This document shows positions 43,491-56,510 of a DNA stretch of 60,000 bases, one piece after another. Under the pieces are notes generated by a model. It did not search any database and was not told the DNA's origin. It saw nothing but the letters and a program-made list of their open reading frames with translations. The stretch's first letter is position 1. Each line of letters opens with the position of its first letter. The translations under genes were made by a program, and so were the position numbers. Source of the DNA: Polytrichum commune (lineage: Eukaryota; Streptophyta; Polytrichopsida; Polytrichales; Polytrichaceae); contig OX485809.1 of assembly GCA_950295325.1 (NCBI GenBank), positions 12,278,001 to 12,338,000 of the forward strand, written 5' to 3'.

Positions 43491-46400
43491 GTCATCTCGG
43501 ATTGAAGAAACTAAAATGTGACCATACAATCCAATCACATATTCAACTACAAATATGAAGTTGGATAATTAAGGTATCCAACTTGAATACTCACCACAAT
43601 AACATCACGGTTCGTCACATCGGATGTTGCCTTGACATACAAAAGAAATGATCGCATTATGTTTGTTTAAAACCATGAACACATTAGCAAAGACAATATG
43701 CAACCAAATCAACGAACAACGAGAACCCAACACTAGTTAACAGATGATCCGGTTGAGTTCAAGAGATAACCGCTTGAAGTTGAAGACTTCAGGGAAATTA
43801 CCGATTATTCTAGAGTAATTCAGGGAATATGCCTTGAATCAATAAAGAAACACCTGAAAGATGTCACACATGTAACCGATTGGAGTTGGAAACACCATGA
43901 TCTTTATCATCTTCTTCAATCCTTCGTTCCTTTTCCATCCTCGATTCTTGCAAGTTGGCAGATGAAACCCCCGAGGAAATGGCCAAAGCATCGCTTCAAA
44001 GTGGATATGCCCCCGCCGAATGGATGGCAATGTGGACATCGTGGAGGACTATTTAGGGTTAAGCTTAAAACACGGATTAGAATACAAAAAGAAAATTGAA
44101 CCTTGTTAGTTTTTGTGGATTTTGTCATGGAGCAAAGGTCAAGTGGTTTCATTAGCATTTTGTATTCAAGGTCAAGTGGCCCATGAATTTCGTCTTTAAA
44201 TCGATGCATTTATATGTGTGGATGAACCTGTCTTGCACAATGTCACTCTTTTAAGTGAACCGTTGCCAATCAAAGTTTCATTTTACTAGTTTATGACCTT
44301 TATCTTAGACCAAACCGACCATTTTAAGCCTGTAACTTTGTGTGTGAATGAATGCGCATGTATGGGCAACAATCTTGATTTGGCGCAAGTGATTCATAAT
44401 GCTACCAACCCAAAGTTTCGTTTTCTTAATCTTAGTGGAAGTCTTCTCACTGGAGGGCAATACATATGTGAATGTCATCATGTTGTCCATCACATGACAT
44501 CCACCGAGTCGATGGCGATTGCTGAAACACCAACCATAAGGTGGAGAGGGAGGGGGGGAGGTAAAAATGGCTAATCAACATGTAAAACAAAGTCAATTGT
44601 GCAGTCCACTATATATACAAATTAATCAACAATGAAACCCTTGGTATGTTAGATCTAATTGACTGTTATATTTGCTCCTTTGGATTTAATGAAGTACTAG
44701 AAAAACAATGATATAACATAGTTGACTAGCATGATCCACCACCCAAAACAAATTTGACCATGCAACAAATTTAGCATATGAGTACACATTTAATTTACCA
44801 TAAAAATGTTCTGTTGGAAATGGCCTTGACATGACGAAAACTTGTGGCGCCACATTTGTGTTGGACAACGCTAAACATAGTGTACATGTTGCAATGAATC
44901 TTGACTCAAAGAGATGATGTCATGTACATGGTCCTTACTCAACAAAATGCTAACCATTCACTTGGGGAGGATGGCATTTTGGGTGGGGGGGGGTCTCCTT
45001 TGAGAGTGCAAGCCACGTGCATACGAGAGTGCTTATTAAACCTTTCCACCCCGATGAGATATGTTCATGACCAAAAAGAATACTATACACACACATTGAT
45101 GACCACATAAGACTCTCATGTATGTATACATCGATTGTGCTCTCTTGGGGTACAATGCTTCAATTATATATATAAACTTCGTGCGATTGGAAGGAAAAAA
45201 ATTATACGTGCTCATGTAGCACTCTTTACTGACAAAGTTATTGAAGCGTGACACTCGGGATGACAACTATTGCTTCATTGATGAACACATATGAACTTTA
45301 TGGGATATGAGGTATACATACATGAATGAAATAAACTCATTCTATGATAATCCTTGGGGGGGGGGGGTAAAGTACATTTATTTTCCACGCAAAACTCATG
45401 CAATCCTATTTAGGCGGAAGAAGATCCATCCAATGTGTATACTCCATAAGCAAGACTCTCATCATAAACCCTTTTGTACACCCACATGGTATTGTATGTG
45501 CTATATTGACCCCTCCCCCCCCCCCCCCCCCCCTTCTCATCCCTAAGATCACTATGACTTGTCCCATATTAAGTAGGCTACAACTTGCCATTCATCAATA
45601 CTAGCATAAAACCCAAATCTTAATATTGTTTCAAACTCAAATCAACATTACTGTAGACCAATGCTAACCTTTATGAGAAACATAACATCACTAGAGCTAT
45701 AACCCATGCTCCTTTTTCTAAATGGGAGAGGCTAGCATGGCCCCTAAAATCCACTTGGGTAGATCCTTCATAGTTGGATAGTATGTCATTGCTAACAAAC
45801 GATTGGGCAACACAATGGTTGAGAGGTAGGTGGCCAACCACCAATGGCGAAGGTATTATTCAGTACTAAAACACATGATACGCAATAGTCATCAACTAAT
45901 ACTATGGGTTCACTATTCATTTTGCAAGGTGACCCAACATAAGCAACACATGATTCTCATGAAATCCCTAACAATCCCAACACTAGAGGCGTAAACACCC
46001 TAGTGTTGAGTAATGTTATGATCATGACTCTTGGAAAGTCATTGTAAGAAATTGCTCGGTGTTGTATTGAATCCAATTTTCTCAATTTATAGATCGGTGT
46101 GTTGCGCAACTGCAAGTTAACCAAAGTGGTGCTACTTATAGTGACATATCCTGACTTGGGATGTCAATTTGCTCATTGCTAAATTTGTATGGCAACTATT
46201 TATGGGTTGGGCTTCCTCCTTGCATTCTAGATCTCAAAGTTACAAAACAATCTTTTAGTTACGTGGTTGTATAATTTTTGAACCACATCCAATTGCTTAG
46301 ATAATATCAACTTTATCGTTGCTTTCCATGTAAGCAATTTGGATGTATTTTCCTATCCAAAAAGATAACCATAATGTTGCATTTGTTTGTGTGTTTCAAA

Positions 46401-46909
46401 AAACACAATTTTGCATAAGATGGTGGAGAATGGTAAAAACTATGAAATTAATAAATTGGTTATTGATCTTATGGAGCAAGATTTGTACCAAAGAATAGAC
46501 TTTAACCACAAATTAATAATCATAATATTGTACAACACTACTTATGTGGGGTAGACAACCTTCTATGTGTAGGAAACTTGAGTAAGAACAACCTCAAGAA
46601 GAGTAGTAATAATAATAATAATAAATATTGGTATTATTATTGTAGCAAGGTTTTAAAAAAAGGTGAGTGATCATATCTGGTTAGTTGGGTGTGTAGGAAT
46701 TTAGGATTGCAACATATCCATGTCATATTTACATAAGATGGACTTGCCACTTACCTTTCACAAGGGATTAATTTGACATGGACACCAAAGTATTTTGGGA
46801 AGGTGTGTCCTCGGCTTTAAATGGGAAGGGTTCGTGGGTATGCTCACCAATATAAATTTATACCCAAGAGTTAGGAGGCAGGGCATGGTTGTTTTCTGTA
46901 TAATATTCG

Positions 46910-47277
46910 AGTAAAAATGGACTGAATCCAAATTCACAATTGTAGCATGTTGAAAATTCTCATAGGATCCCACAATCGGATTGTATGCTAATATCCTCCG
47001 ACATAATATGCATGCTTGATTAAGATAGTATTCTAGTAGTTGTTTTGACTGTATTTTCACTCTCCAACATCTATTTATATGATTTTAACAACAACAACAA
47101 CTTTTGTTTATTTCCATCATATTTTAATAGCATAAGATTCAAGTAATCACTAAATATTCACATACCTCTCACAAAAAGCTCAAGTATATCATAAATGTAT
47201 TGATAGATATGCCCATATAATTAAAACAACCAAAAAGTCAAGATTTTGAAAACATCTCTAGATCTACTTGAATGTGT
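46910..47277. repeat. Second copy of the 4905-5275 dispersed repeat
   Basis: It is co-linear with the copy at 4905-5275, including CATAGGATC, GATAGTATTCTAGTAG and CAACCAAAAAGTCAAGATTT. An AAC microsatellite replaces part of the middle (AACAACAACAACAAC). Confidence 0.6.
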
Positions 47278-47684
47278 GTTGTGGGCTCCTATAGGTGGAG
47301 AGACAAGGCTTGCCTAATGCTTGGCTAATGTTATATAAGTTAGGGTTTAGTCGTGTGGAAGCATTGTTATGGCAAGTGGTCAATGAGTAGTTGTTGAGTG
47401 GTCTTCTTACCCCATATATTGTACGGTCTTTGTTATTCGCAAAGGCTTTGCTTGTGGAAATTGCCATGGGAAGTGCCCAGTTTTGTAACCAATGGTGTTG
47501 GAAGAGAGGCATTAGAGAGAGAAAGAGGGAGAGGGGCACCATGCTCCCCCTTTTTGCTTTTCTTTATGTTTGTTTTTTTGTTGATTGTTAATGATTTTTT
47601 GGGCATAAATGGCGTTTTGACTAGGTTATGAAAACCTTGTAGAGAGTGTTGATCCTAGTTTTCTTTTGAAAATCTATGGATTGA

Positions 47685-48245
47685 GGGCCGGTTTACACCA
47701 TGGACCATGGAAGATGACCTTTTTACATGGTCCAACTTGATGGTTCAACTTCCATGGTCCGATTTCATTAACAATCGGTCTACAAAGTCTTTGGGCCCCT
47801 CACTAGGTGTAAACTGAATGTGGACCAAGAGGAACGAGCATGCACCAAAAAGTGAGAGTGTTAATGTTTTTAATATACGTCCAAAAAGGGCAGTTTTGAG
47901 GAAATTTAAGTTTGACCATTCTCTTGTCTTCTCTTGTCTTCATCTTCACTTCCCCCAAAAAAAACTAATTCAAAAATTAGCATAACAATATTTCTTTGCC
48001 ATGGGCCCTTGCCTTTTTCTACCCAAGCACCTCTTTTGCCTATCCCACCGCAAATCCCGTTGGACCATGTCAATGGATAATGTAGGCCTTAAAATATGTC
48101 TTTTGGGAACTTCAAACTCCATAGTCACTCGTGTATATTTTTTTCCTTGGTGTAAACCAAAGTGGTCCCAGGACGAGTTCAACAACCAATCACCTATTTT
48201 ATAGGGCATTGGTATGACTTCATGGTCCATGGTATAAACAACCCT
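47685..48245. mobile_element. Harbinger-like MITE, 561 bp
   Basis: It starts GGGCCGGTTTACACCATGGA and ends TCCATGGTATAAACAACCC, so the ends are imperfect inverted repeats of about 24 bp with a one-base indel. TTGA flanks both sides (47681-47684 and 48246-48249). The GGGCC start, length and flank resemble the 24239-24815 element, but the terminal repeat differs, so it is a second family. It has no transposase. Confidence 0.75.
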
Positions 48246-49959
48246 TGAGATAAGATATGCAAAAACACTTTTGACCATTAGATTGGCTATGGGATTGCCT
48301 CATCCGTTCAACAATTGCAAATCGCACAAATTGTCGTTTAAAGTAACAAAGTTGGAGTTGAGATGCAACATATGTAAGAGGTTATATTGAAGCTTCTCTT
48401 TATGTGGTCATGTAATGGTTGATGTATTTTGAGCACATAGTTCAATTCATTATACCATTCTTGACAACAAACATTGCCATTTACCACTCAAACATGGATG
48501 TCCAATCAAGAAGAGTGAGAACATAAGCTCCACATTTTTTTGGGGGAGGTAATTTTTTTATAAAAAAAATCTTATAGAAAAGGGAATCTTAGGAGAGTTA
48601 AATATCAGCTTGATGTGACTTAGTTATTGGTAACCATAACCAATGAGCTGATATTCCAAATATGGGAAGTTGGGATGAAAATTGTGATGAGTTTTTGATA
48701 ATCCCTATGCTTTTGAATGAATGATCAGTGATGTAATAGATATTGTACACAAGGGGCCTTACTACAACCCACAATATGGCGACACATGTATGATATCAAG
48801 TGCAACATTCACCATGTCTAGAGGGCCGCTTGCTACGTTATATATTTGTCGTGCTCATGTTGAATGAAGACACAACCCGCCACTGAGACCAGAGCGCCAT
48901 TTACACATGTGACGAAGGGCCTTGAGAAAATTAACCTAGGATTGTTGGTGGTCATGGTTGGCGGTTTGGAGTCCGTAACCAAGAGTAACCCTCATCGCTT
49001 GTTAAAAGAATTGGTCGCGGGACTAGTGTACAATGAAAGTAAACTAGGACGAAGTGTTTTAATGAAAATTAAAACGACAAATTAAAAACACACATGCATA
49101 GTCTATAAACATTATTTACTAAAATACACTATTAAGATTTATTATCTTATGAAATAGTCACCCAAACAACCTATTTGGGCTCTTTCATTGCAAAATTTGA
49201 GTGACCACCAAACATTAACCAATTATGAGCATGTAGGATTCCATGTCACTTTCTCATTCAATAATTAACACACTCACCCATGATCACTTCCTATTTTTGG
49301 CAACCTTGTGTAAATTGAAGTGGGCCGTCACTCATTTCTCAACCCAAGGACACATTTTAGGAAGTGGTGGTCACCACATTGATTATCCCAATTTGTGCAT
49401 GTTGCTATTAAGAGTTAACATCTTACTCAGGAGTTTATATTTCACTAACAAAAGTTCAATAGGTTAATCTGGACATCATAGAACATATATGACTTTGCTT
49501 GGTAAAATCTCAATGAATAGTTACAACGTTGAGTAACTCCGAATAGTAACACGCATTAATTGGGATAATCAATGTAGTCACTAATGTAGCGTAAACCAAC
49601 CATGACAATCCTGAGCACTACGGACTAAATAACCTCAAGACATACACATTTTGACGGCCTCTTATGTCGACCCTCCGAACATGAAGGCCAATAACCCAGT
49701 GTCCACCGGACACGGGGTCGTTAACATTACGAACAAACACTTTATTCACGCCGGCCTTGAAAGAGGTCCAGAGTTTCTCTCATCATCATCAATAACCTAG
49801 ATCGAGGGCAAGGGAAAGAGAGGTTCTATGTTATGTGGGAGGTGTCCTCTTCCACGATCCCAGAACGCCACCTCATGCAAGAAATGGTTAGGAATAACTA
49901 AAGCAAGCAGTCCTACTGTCCTAAGTGGCAGCAGTAGCTGACATGGAAGCCACGTAAGC

Positions 49960-50180
49960 TAGGTTAAGGAAGAGAGAGAGTGAGAGTCAGAGAGAGACAG
50001 ACTAGGGCATTGTAGCTAGGGTAAGGGGAGAGCGACAGAGAGAGAAGAGAGAAAGAGAAAGAGAGGAAGAAGGGATTGTAAAGTGAGCGGGGGGCAGAAG
50101 GGGAAAAACGGTTTCTCGGTGAACCGAAACCTAGCAGAGAGAGGGAGAGAGAGAGAGAGAGAGAGAGAGCGCAACACCAA
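49960..50180. repeat. GA-rich leader and promoter region of the OB-fold gene
   Basis: Purine-rich blocks at 49965-50070 and a (GA)n run at 50135-50169 lie 370-570 bp before the ATG. GA/CT tracts are frequent near plant transcription starts and bind BPC (GAGA-binding) proteins. The exact start site is not visible. Confidence 0.5.
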
Positions 50181-50539
50181 CAACACCAGCAAGCGCAGGA
50201 CGTAGTTCTCCCCTCGGTGCTCGGTCCTCCTGCCTGCTCGCCTAAAAATTTCTTCCCAGCCATCAGCACCGCATCGCATCATACGCATCGAACACGAGCG
50301 TCATCGTAACATACTGTGTGCACTTCCTCTGCATCATCGGGGGGGGGCCCGAGATCGGGAGTGTTTCGAGGCCGCTGGGGGTCCGAGTTTCGAGGTTGGC
50401 TGTCGCGTTGCGGTTGCAGTTTGTTGTTGTGGTTGTGCCGTTAGTTGGTTGCTTGCTTGCGGAGGAGGAGGAGGAGTAGGAGCGGCTTGTGGCTGTGTAT
50501 AGTAGTAGGTCGGGGGTTTGTAGTAGCAGGCAGGCAGGC

Positions 50540-50762
50540 ATGGCGGCTCCCAACAGTAATCTGAGGAAGCCGGTGTTCATCAAGGTGGATCAGTTGCGAC
50601 CAGGCACCACCGGTCACACGTTGACTGTCAAAGTGGTGAGTGCGAAGCTGGTTCTGCAAAAGGCGCGCCCGGACGGGAACCAGGTTCGTCATGTGCGGAT
50701 TGCGGAGTGTGTTGTAGGTGACGATACAGGGGTTATAGTCTTCACCGCCAGGAACGATCAAG
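50540..50762 (+). CDS. OB-fold gene exon 1
   Basis: It starts at ATG 50540 (MAAPNSNLRKPVFIKVDQLR). A stretch of CAG and GCAGG repeats lies just before. The donor CAAG|gtatgg splits a Val codon, giving NDQVDMM across the join. Confidence 0.93.
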
Positions 50763-52018
50763 GTATGGATGAGATGAGATAAGAGACGAGAGACGAGAGA
50801 CTCTGTGTCTTATCTATGCTGTCGTCATCATTCACGGTAGATAACACGAAACTATGGCAATATGAAGAAACCTCGGAATACAACGAGGTTTGAAGGTGCA
50901 TCATCATCATCCTCTCCCGTCTGAAGTAGTATCACAAGGAAGGTAGCCTACAGTGTCGAGGTGATTTCCATCGGCGGCGGCGGCCCGTTCGATGTGTTAC
51001 CTTTTTGACAGCATCAGCTGGTCCGCTGTTATCAAATGCATGTGCGTGTGGCTGGCGATGTGCCTTGAAGAAACGCCACCCGCAGTTTAGATCACAGCTG
51101 GAAGTGCTATTTTACATGTGAAAGAAACTCTTGGGTAGAGTTTTCTTGGTAGGTCCGTCCGTGAAGTGTGTGTTGTCTGTGCTCATTCATCACTACGTAC
51201 GCACATCCGATGGTTTCTGATGATGCTATGAGAGCTCTGTACATGACATGGCAGTCCATGTCTTGAGAATGTGCGGTCTTGAATGTGAAGTTCTTTCAGC
51301 AGTGAAAGAACCCGTCTACCAGGTGCAGCGAGAAAAGGCTGGTGAGAGAAGATGTCGAGAAATCTGGTCATTCGCAGGTCCACTTGGTCGTTTGCAGACT
51401 CTTATGATGGGTCTTAGCTGTCCGAGGAGGTGATGATTTAGGCGTGATATGCAGTGAAACATGCATTTATTTTTGCAGTTTCAATTTCTTGGGCACAGTT
51501 TTTGTTCTTAAAAGTGGAGAATTGTCACTCGATCCTTGCCATGGAATAGCTTACATGAAGTGTAGGCAAGACATTCTTTCCCTGTACAAGGCTCTCAAGA
51601 TATCCTGTTTTTTTCTTAGTTGACTGAAGGACTCTGAATTTGTTCGAGCGATCCCTTATGGCGATCTTGAGATTTGGAAGATGAAGACCTAGATCGAGTG
51701 ACGATCCTCCACACCTGTTAGGTCATTCTTTGGCAAGTGCGGTCAATTTTAGTTTTGGATTTGTACGACGCTTTTTTCCTGCTTCTACAGGTTGAATTCT
51801 AATGTGTTTTCTGGTTTGAACCTCCAGTGGACATGATGAAGGAAGGGGTAACAGTCATCTTGCGGAATGCAAAGATAGACATGTTTAAGGGATCTATGCG
51901 ATTGGCAGTGGACAAGTGGGGAAGGGTTGAATTGGCTGAAGCTGCGGATTTTGTTGTGAAGGAAGATAACAATCTATCGCTTGTGGAATATGAGCTGGTG
52001 AATGTCATCGATGAATGA
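50540..52018 (+). CDS. Small OB-fold nucleic-acid-binding protein (At4g28440-like)
   Basis: Exons 50540-50762 and 51828-52018 join (GATCAAG|gtatgg ... CTCCAG|TGGACATG) to 137 residues. The plan is VDQLRPGTTGHTLTVKVVSA (OB strand 1), RIAECVVGDDTGVIVFTARN (strands 2-3, with the GDxTGxIxFxARNxQ signature), DMMKEGVTVILRNAKIDMFK and GSMRLAVDKWGRVELAE (strands 4-5). It matches the plant single-OB-fold family with GDDTG and KGSMRLAVDKWGR motifs. The family is related to SOSS-B/RPA-type ssDNA binders, but plant members are mostly uncharacterised. It is complete and carries no transit peptide signal I can see. Confidence 0.93.
51828..52018 (+). CDS. OB-fold gene exon 2
   Basis: The acceptor TTTGAACCTCCAG is preceded by a pyrimidine-rich tract. 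The exon ends at TGA 52016-52018 with EYELVNVIDE. The intron is 1,065 bp. Confidence 0.93.
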
Positions 52019-55000
52019 GGACACCAATGTCATAAACTGAGACGTAGTGGTAGGAAAGGTTCTCAAGAAATTCCCCCACTCAAGGCAAGGCCAGTCTTCC
52101 AAGATGGTGACAAGGAGTATTTGACCTGCACGTACGTCGTATCGGGAAATGCGAGAGGCTCTTTTACCTTCTGATTATTCTGTGGAGTGCCAGCAAACTT
52201 TCCCCAACTCCAATGATTTTTGAAATTTCTACTGTGATTCTATCCAGTCTCAAGTCCTCCGGAACCAGCTTACAAATCAATGATCAACTGTGCTGCAATC
52301 TGTTCATACTTTCTATGAAGGTATCTATGTCGGGGTGAGTTTCTTGTGTTAGCCATCCATCTCTGTACAGAGATGGGGCGGTTGTTGAATTTCGGATTCT
52401 AAAGCTGCATAGATCTCTGTTCTTGTTATGCTCAATGGCATTGGAGGTACTTGCACATTCAACCTATGCAAAGTTACTGGCCTCCTGGTGTTAATGGAAA
52501 GGTAATAGACACGATTTAATTACTGCCAGTTCTGACATCATACATGACTTATTCCTGAATGGAATTGTGTCCTCGTACTCTCTTTGGCCTCAGTTGATTG
52601 GTTTGGTGGTTTTGGTTACAAATTCACGTCATGGTGGTGCTAGAAAAGCTGTGACCTTTTCCCCACTGTATTTGGATGCTGTCCCTGGACCCTCTTTTGA
52701 AAGCACTGAATGTAGTAGAGTGCTGGCAAAACCCTGTTGTATGTGTTTCAGCTGCTGGATTTGTCCCAGTTTCTAATTTATGGAAGAATATCTACTGTTG
52801 TGAAATGTGCATGCATTTCCATTTACATGAATCCTGCTAAATCAACAGTACGTTTTAGCAGTCTCTTGTGTGCACCTCATCTCAGGTATATTGCCCTCCC
52901 TGTTAGTCTTGTTTCCAGATCAGTCATCTGTGTTCTCTGTCACTATGGGCTCACCGAGTTTAGTGAAATTTTAGGAATTTGTGCTGATTATTAGTTACTT
53001 TTGTCACAAATTTTGGACTGAAACTGTTGACCACTACAGGCAGACCTCTGCTGTCTTGCATATTACTTTGCATGACATGGTCATTCCAGACTACAGTCCA
53101 TCATTTTGCATCTGTACTAACAAAAGAGGGATTCCATTAGTTAACAGAGGTAGCATACTGTGCATGGACAGGTAGCAAAACTATATGTCTCGATTGTGTT
53201 GGGTACTTTGCCTGCTTGAGAATATGGGTGCACTTATGCTAATAGTTGCATGCATTGTGTGGAATTCTGCATTCTTTATTGTATGTTGTGAAATTGTGGA
53301 CAATCTATCTCTTTTACATCAAACTCAAATCAAAAACATAAAAAAGTTGGATTGTCCACACTCTTTATCACATTGCTTGATTTGAGATTTACAGATTTGA
53401 GATCTCTAATGCAAAGTGGCAGTATGGTATTTGCCAAGGTGCTATGTGTGTGACGTTGCAATGTGCATATGCACACGGAAGAGCCAGAGTCCTTGATGGA
53501 AAAAGCTCGTTATGGAAATGTTCTACTTACATGCAACTGGGCATGCGGCCAATAATGCTTCCTCTCATGCATGTCTTATTCCTTTGCACAAAGACTCTCT
53601 AAAGAAGAGCCTTAGCTTCCAACCCTATACAGCATGGAGCATGTCTCTCCTATCTATGTCTCCCATGTGCCTTGAAAGGCTTTCCAAAATTTGATGTGTG
53701 CTTAAGCTTCATCCCTTCAAGTACAATCTGTCCGTTGGGTTTTATCTTCACTCATTACTTTCAGGGTTTGAATAACCAGAGCTCAAAAACCTAGAGCAGT
53801 GACTTGCATAGTTGTACTCCCATATGCCTCCATACCCAAAAAATGAAGAAAGGAAGAATGAGATGCATACCTATAATCTCTTCAAACAAGAGGCAGGTTG
53901 TAGAGTAGGGGCCCATGAAAAAATAAACATCCGCAATCATTTGAAGAATTGAACCAGGCAGGATAAGAATTGTTGGGGGTGATGACCATGCAGGAGCGGT
54001 AGTGGGCGTGCATCACTAAAAATTCCTCATAAAATATTTGTGCAACAGCATGTTCATGGCTTCTGCCCTGCATTGTCATCATTCGCAACAGGGGGTGGCA
54101 GCACGCCTCACTAACTTAAGCTTTTAAAACTCGACCAACATGGCATGAAACTCGACTACTTACTTAACCTACCAGGGCCACCACAGCCTGTGTAGGTTCA
54201 AGCACACCTCTGAGGTGCTGTAAATCATGGGGCCCAGACCATTATTTACGATTCTGACAGCTCTTCATTTTAAAAAGGAGATGAAATGAAGGAGAAGAAT
54301 CAAAACGAACTGCAACTGGTTAAGGGTTTTCCTTTTAGGGATGTACTAAAGGTATGTGGGCCCATTGGGGGGCAACTTTACTTCCACAGACAATTTAGGT
54401 TGTTTGATTGAATAGGGAATTGTCTTACTCGGTTAGCAACTGCAACTCTTGCATACTGCTGTTTCAAGTTTCGAGTTGGAGCGAGGATGCAAAAGTCGTA
54501 GGAAGTCAAAAGTGAACAAATATTTTTTGTAAGTGATCACATAGATCTTTTCATTTGTATTAACGATTGAATTTAACATGTAGAATGTATTTTGAACACA
54601 CAGTCCAATCTCATTGTAACAAACCAATTTGGGCCGTAAGCATGCTACGACTTGATGTCTTGGGTCATCCCGCATTGCACGCTGAATATACCGCCATCAA
54701 CAACCGGCTCTTATAAAAAGGTCGAATGTCAATGATCTCACCACCCATGCGTCCTCGTTGTTCAATGTTTCCAAAATGTATACTAGGTATATTTATGGTG
54801 CCCATTCTCAAATAGACATCTTGCCATATACCAATCAAGTATAGGTGCCCAATCAAGAAGAGTAACCACAAGGCCCACGTACATTACGTCCAAAGGAATG
54901 ACAATGATATACCTACTACCAATTACTTAGATATATTCTCCTAACATGACATTAACATGTCATACACATCATGCGTATGATTTAAATGTTGTGATGGAAC

Positions 55001-55700
55001 TAGTTGAAAGTAACAACAAACATGACAATGGAGTGTAGGCATGTCCTTCTTACATTGACACCAACGACAAAATTGTGTAACTTAAAATAGAAGCACAAAA
55101 GTGCAAATTGTGGGAGCCTTGACTTGAACACCATTTCTTCATACCGTAAAGGGGGTTGCTCTATTTCAATTTCACCTCTACAACCACTACACAATTGAAC
55201 TTCATCTTCACCACCTAGTGTTGGAATGTAGTCCACATGGAGTTCACGTGTACCTCAACCAATGTAAGAATGACACGTGGTAATATTTTGAGATGAAAAG
55301 AACAATTTTGTATCTTGATTAAAACCCCTTTCTGCATCAATTCACCATGAACATGAGTGAGTCTAGGATAGTGTAATTATAATTTGTAACTTTTACCTTC
55401 CAATAACGTCGATAGATGAGTTCAATAACCCACATGGGGAATTGGATTCTTTTAAACACAAAAACCAATATGGAACTCCAATGGTATAGCGTGATGGTTA
55501 TCTCTATCTTTGGGCCCAACCTAGAGATATATAGGAGAGGGGAAAAACGATGAGCATTAATAAAATATTGTCCCCATGTTATCAAAACATATACCCAGTA
55601 TGTCCCCTCACTACAAAGGTGGCAGTAGCCTGCGTGCGAAGAGTTGATTTATTTATTCTTTCTTGTGCTTGATTCCTCACGGAGTTGGTTCTATTCTAAT
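52019..55700. other. 3' flank of the OB-fold gene and spacer
   Basis: The first few hundred bases should be 3' UTR; its end is not visible. An 11-bp inverted pair, TGTGGACAATC and GATTGTCCACA, lies at about 53295-53361. A dispersed repeat copy lies at 54375-54870. The rest is AT-rich sequence without recognised content, although 52500-53700 looks less repeat-rich than other spacers. Confidence 0.45.
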
Positions 55701-55759
55701 ACTAAGATAGTTGTGCCTAATTCGAACAATGTCCTTAAATGGACACCTATTTTTGGCAT

Positions 55760-56510
55760 GTAAACGATCATACAGGGTACTGAAATGGGCAATAGAGCGT
55801 TCAGTCGCCAAGTGGCGAGCTTGGTGCCGAAATGAAGGTGGTAGCCGCCGCATTACTGCAGCGACGTCGATGCACCCACTTCGGAGAGAGAACCTTCAAC
55901 TGCTTCGCCCTTTTCTCGATGGCGACACTTAAAAGTTCCAAGATTTGGCGGAGGGTCGGTCAGATTGCGCTGCAGCCTAGACGATTTCGAAGGTGGGCGA
56001 TTATGGAATTGGGAGGTGGCGCCGACATTCTGGAGCCAGGGACTCGAGCATTTAATTCAGGTTCCAAGGAGAACGATGAAGCATCAAGCACATCACGAAG
56101 TCAGGGTCGCAAACGTAGGTCAATCTGAAGCGGTTAAGTTAGTCTCCTGGCAGATAAAGTCCCACGGTCATGACATCAGAGTACAGGGATGAGGATGTGT
56201 GGCGGCTCTTGCCCGAGAGCAAGCCCATTCAAGAGCTCAGTGATTCTGAAAGTGGCTCCCACTGCGAGGACCAGAGGTTACAAGAAACCAAGTTCCCAGA
56301 CTTGGATGCTTTTAGCAGCGATGATGAGGCACGTCCCTTCCGCCAGCCTTGGGCTCAAGGCGAGGAGACTGCAGGGTACCAGCTGGAGGACATTGTTCAA
56401 TCAACGCAGCCGGAGATCAGAGCTTCGCAAGCTCAGGCTGCCGAGTGGGCGAGTTGCAGCTCCGAAAGCTGCGAGGGCGGTTCGAGCTCCAACTACAGGT
56501 CCAGGTAAGG
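55760..56510 (+). other. GC-richer island with unknown open frames
   Basis: The stretch is distinctly richer in GC than its surroundings. Its best frame (56170-56508) encodes MTSEYRDEDVWRLLPESKPI, then acidic, Ser- and Glu-rich sequence (SDSESGSHCEDQR, DLDAFSSDDEARPF) to SSNYRSR and stop. Two other frames stay open over 90-120 codons. Nothing matches a family I know. It may be an exon of an unrecognised gene or a captured gene fragment. Strand and frame are uncertain. Confidence 0.3.

Larger units (their letters stand above)
40454..50539. other. Spacer between BPM and OB-fold genes
   Basis: The first 500 bp should contain the BPM leader and promoter, on the minus strand. Beyond that I see only repeats: dispersed copies at 41690-42030 and 44290-44580, a SINE (43262-43490), a repeat copy (43740-43890), G and C runs, a further copy of the 4.9 kb repeat (46910-47277), a Harbinger-like MITE (47685-48245) and an MITE arm (49460-49590). 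No gene is supported. Confidence 0.55.

Noticed and set aside
49964-50288. Minus-strand Ser/Leu-rich open frames over the GA-rich leader
   Set aside because: They are the antisense reading of the (GA)n tract and have no other support.
53295-53361. 11-bp inverted pair downstream of the OB-fold gene
   Set aside because: It is short, with a 45-base loop and no second copy seen; not enough to call a terminator or element.
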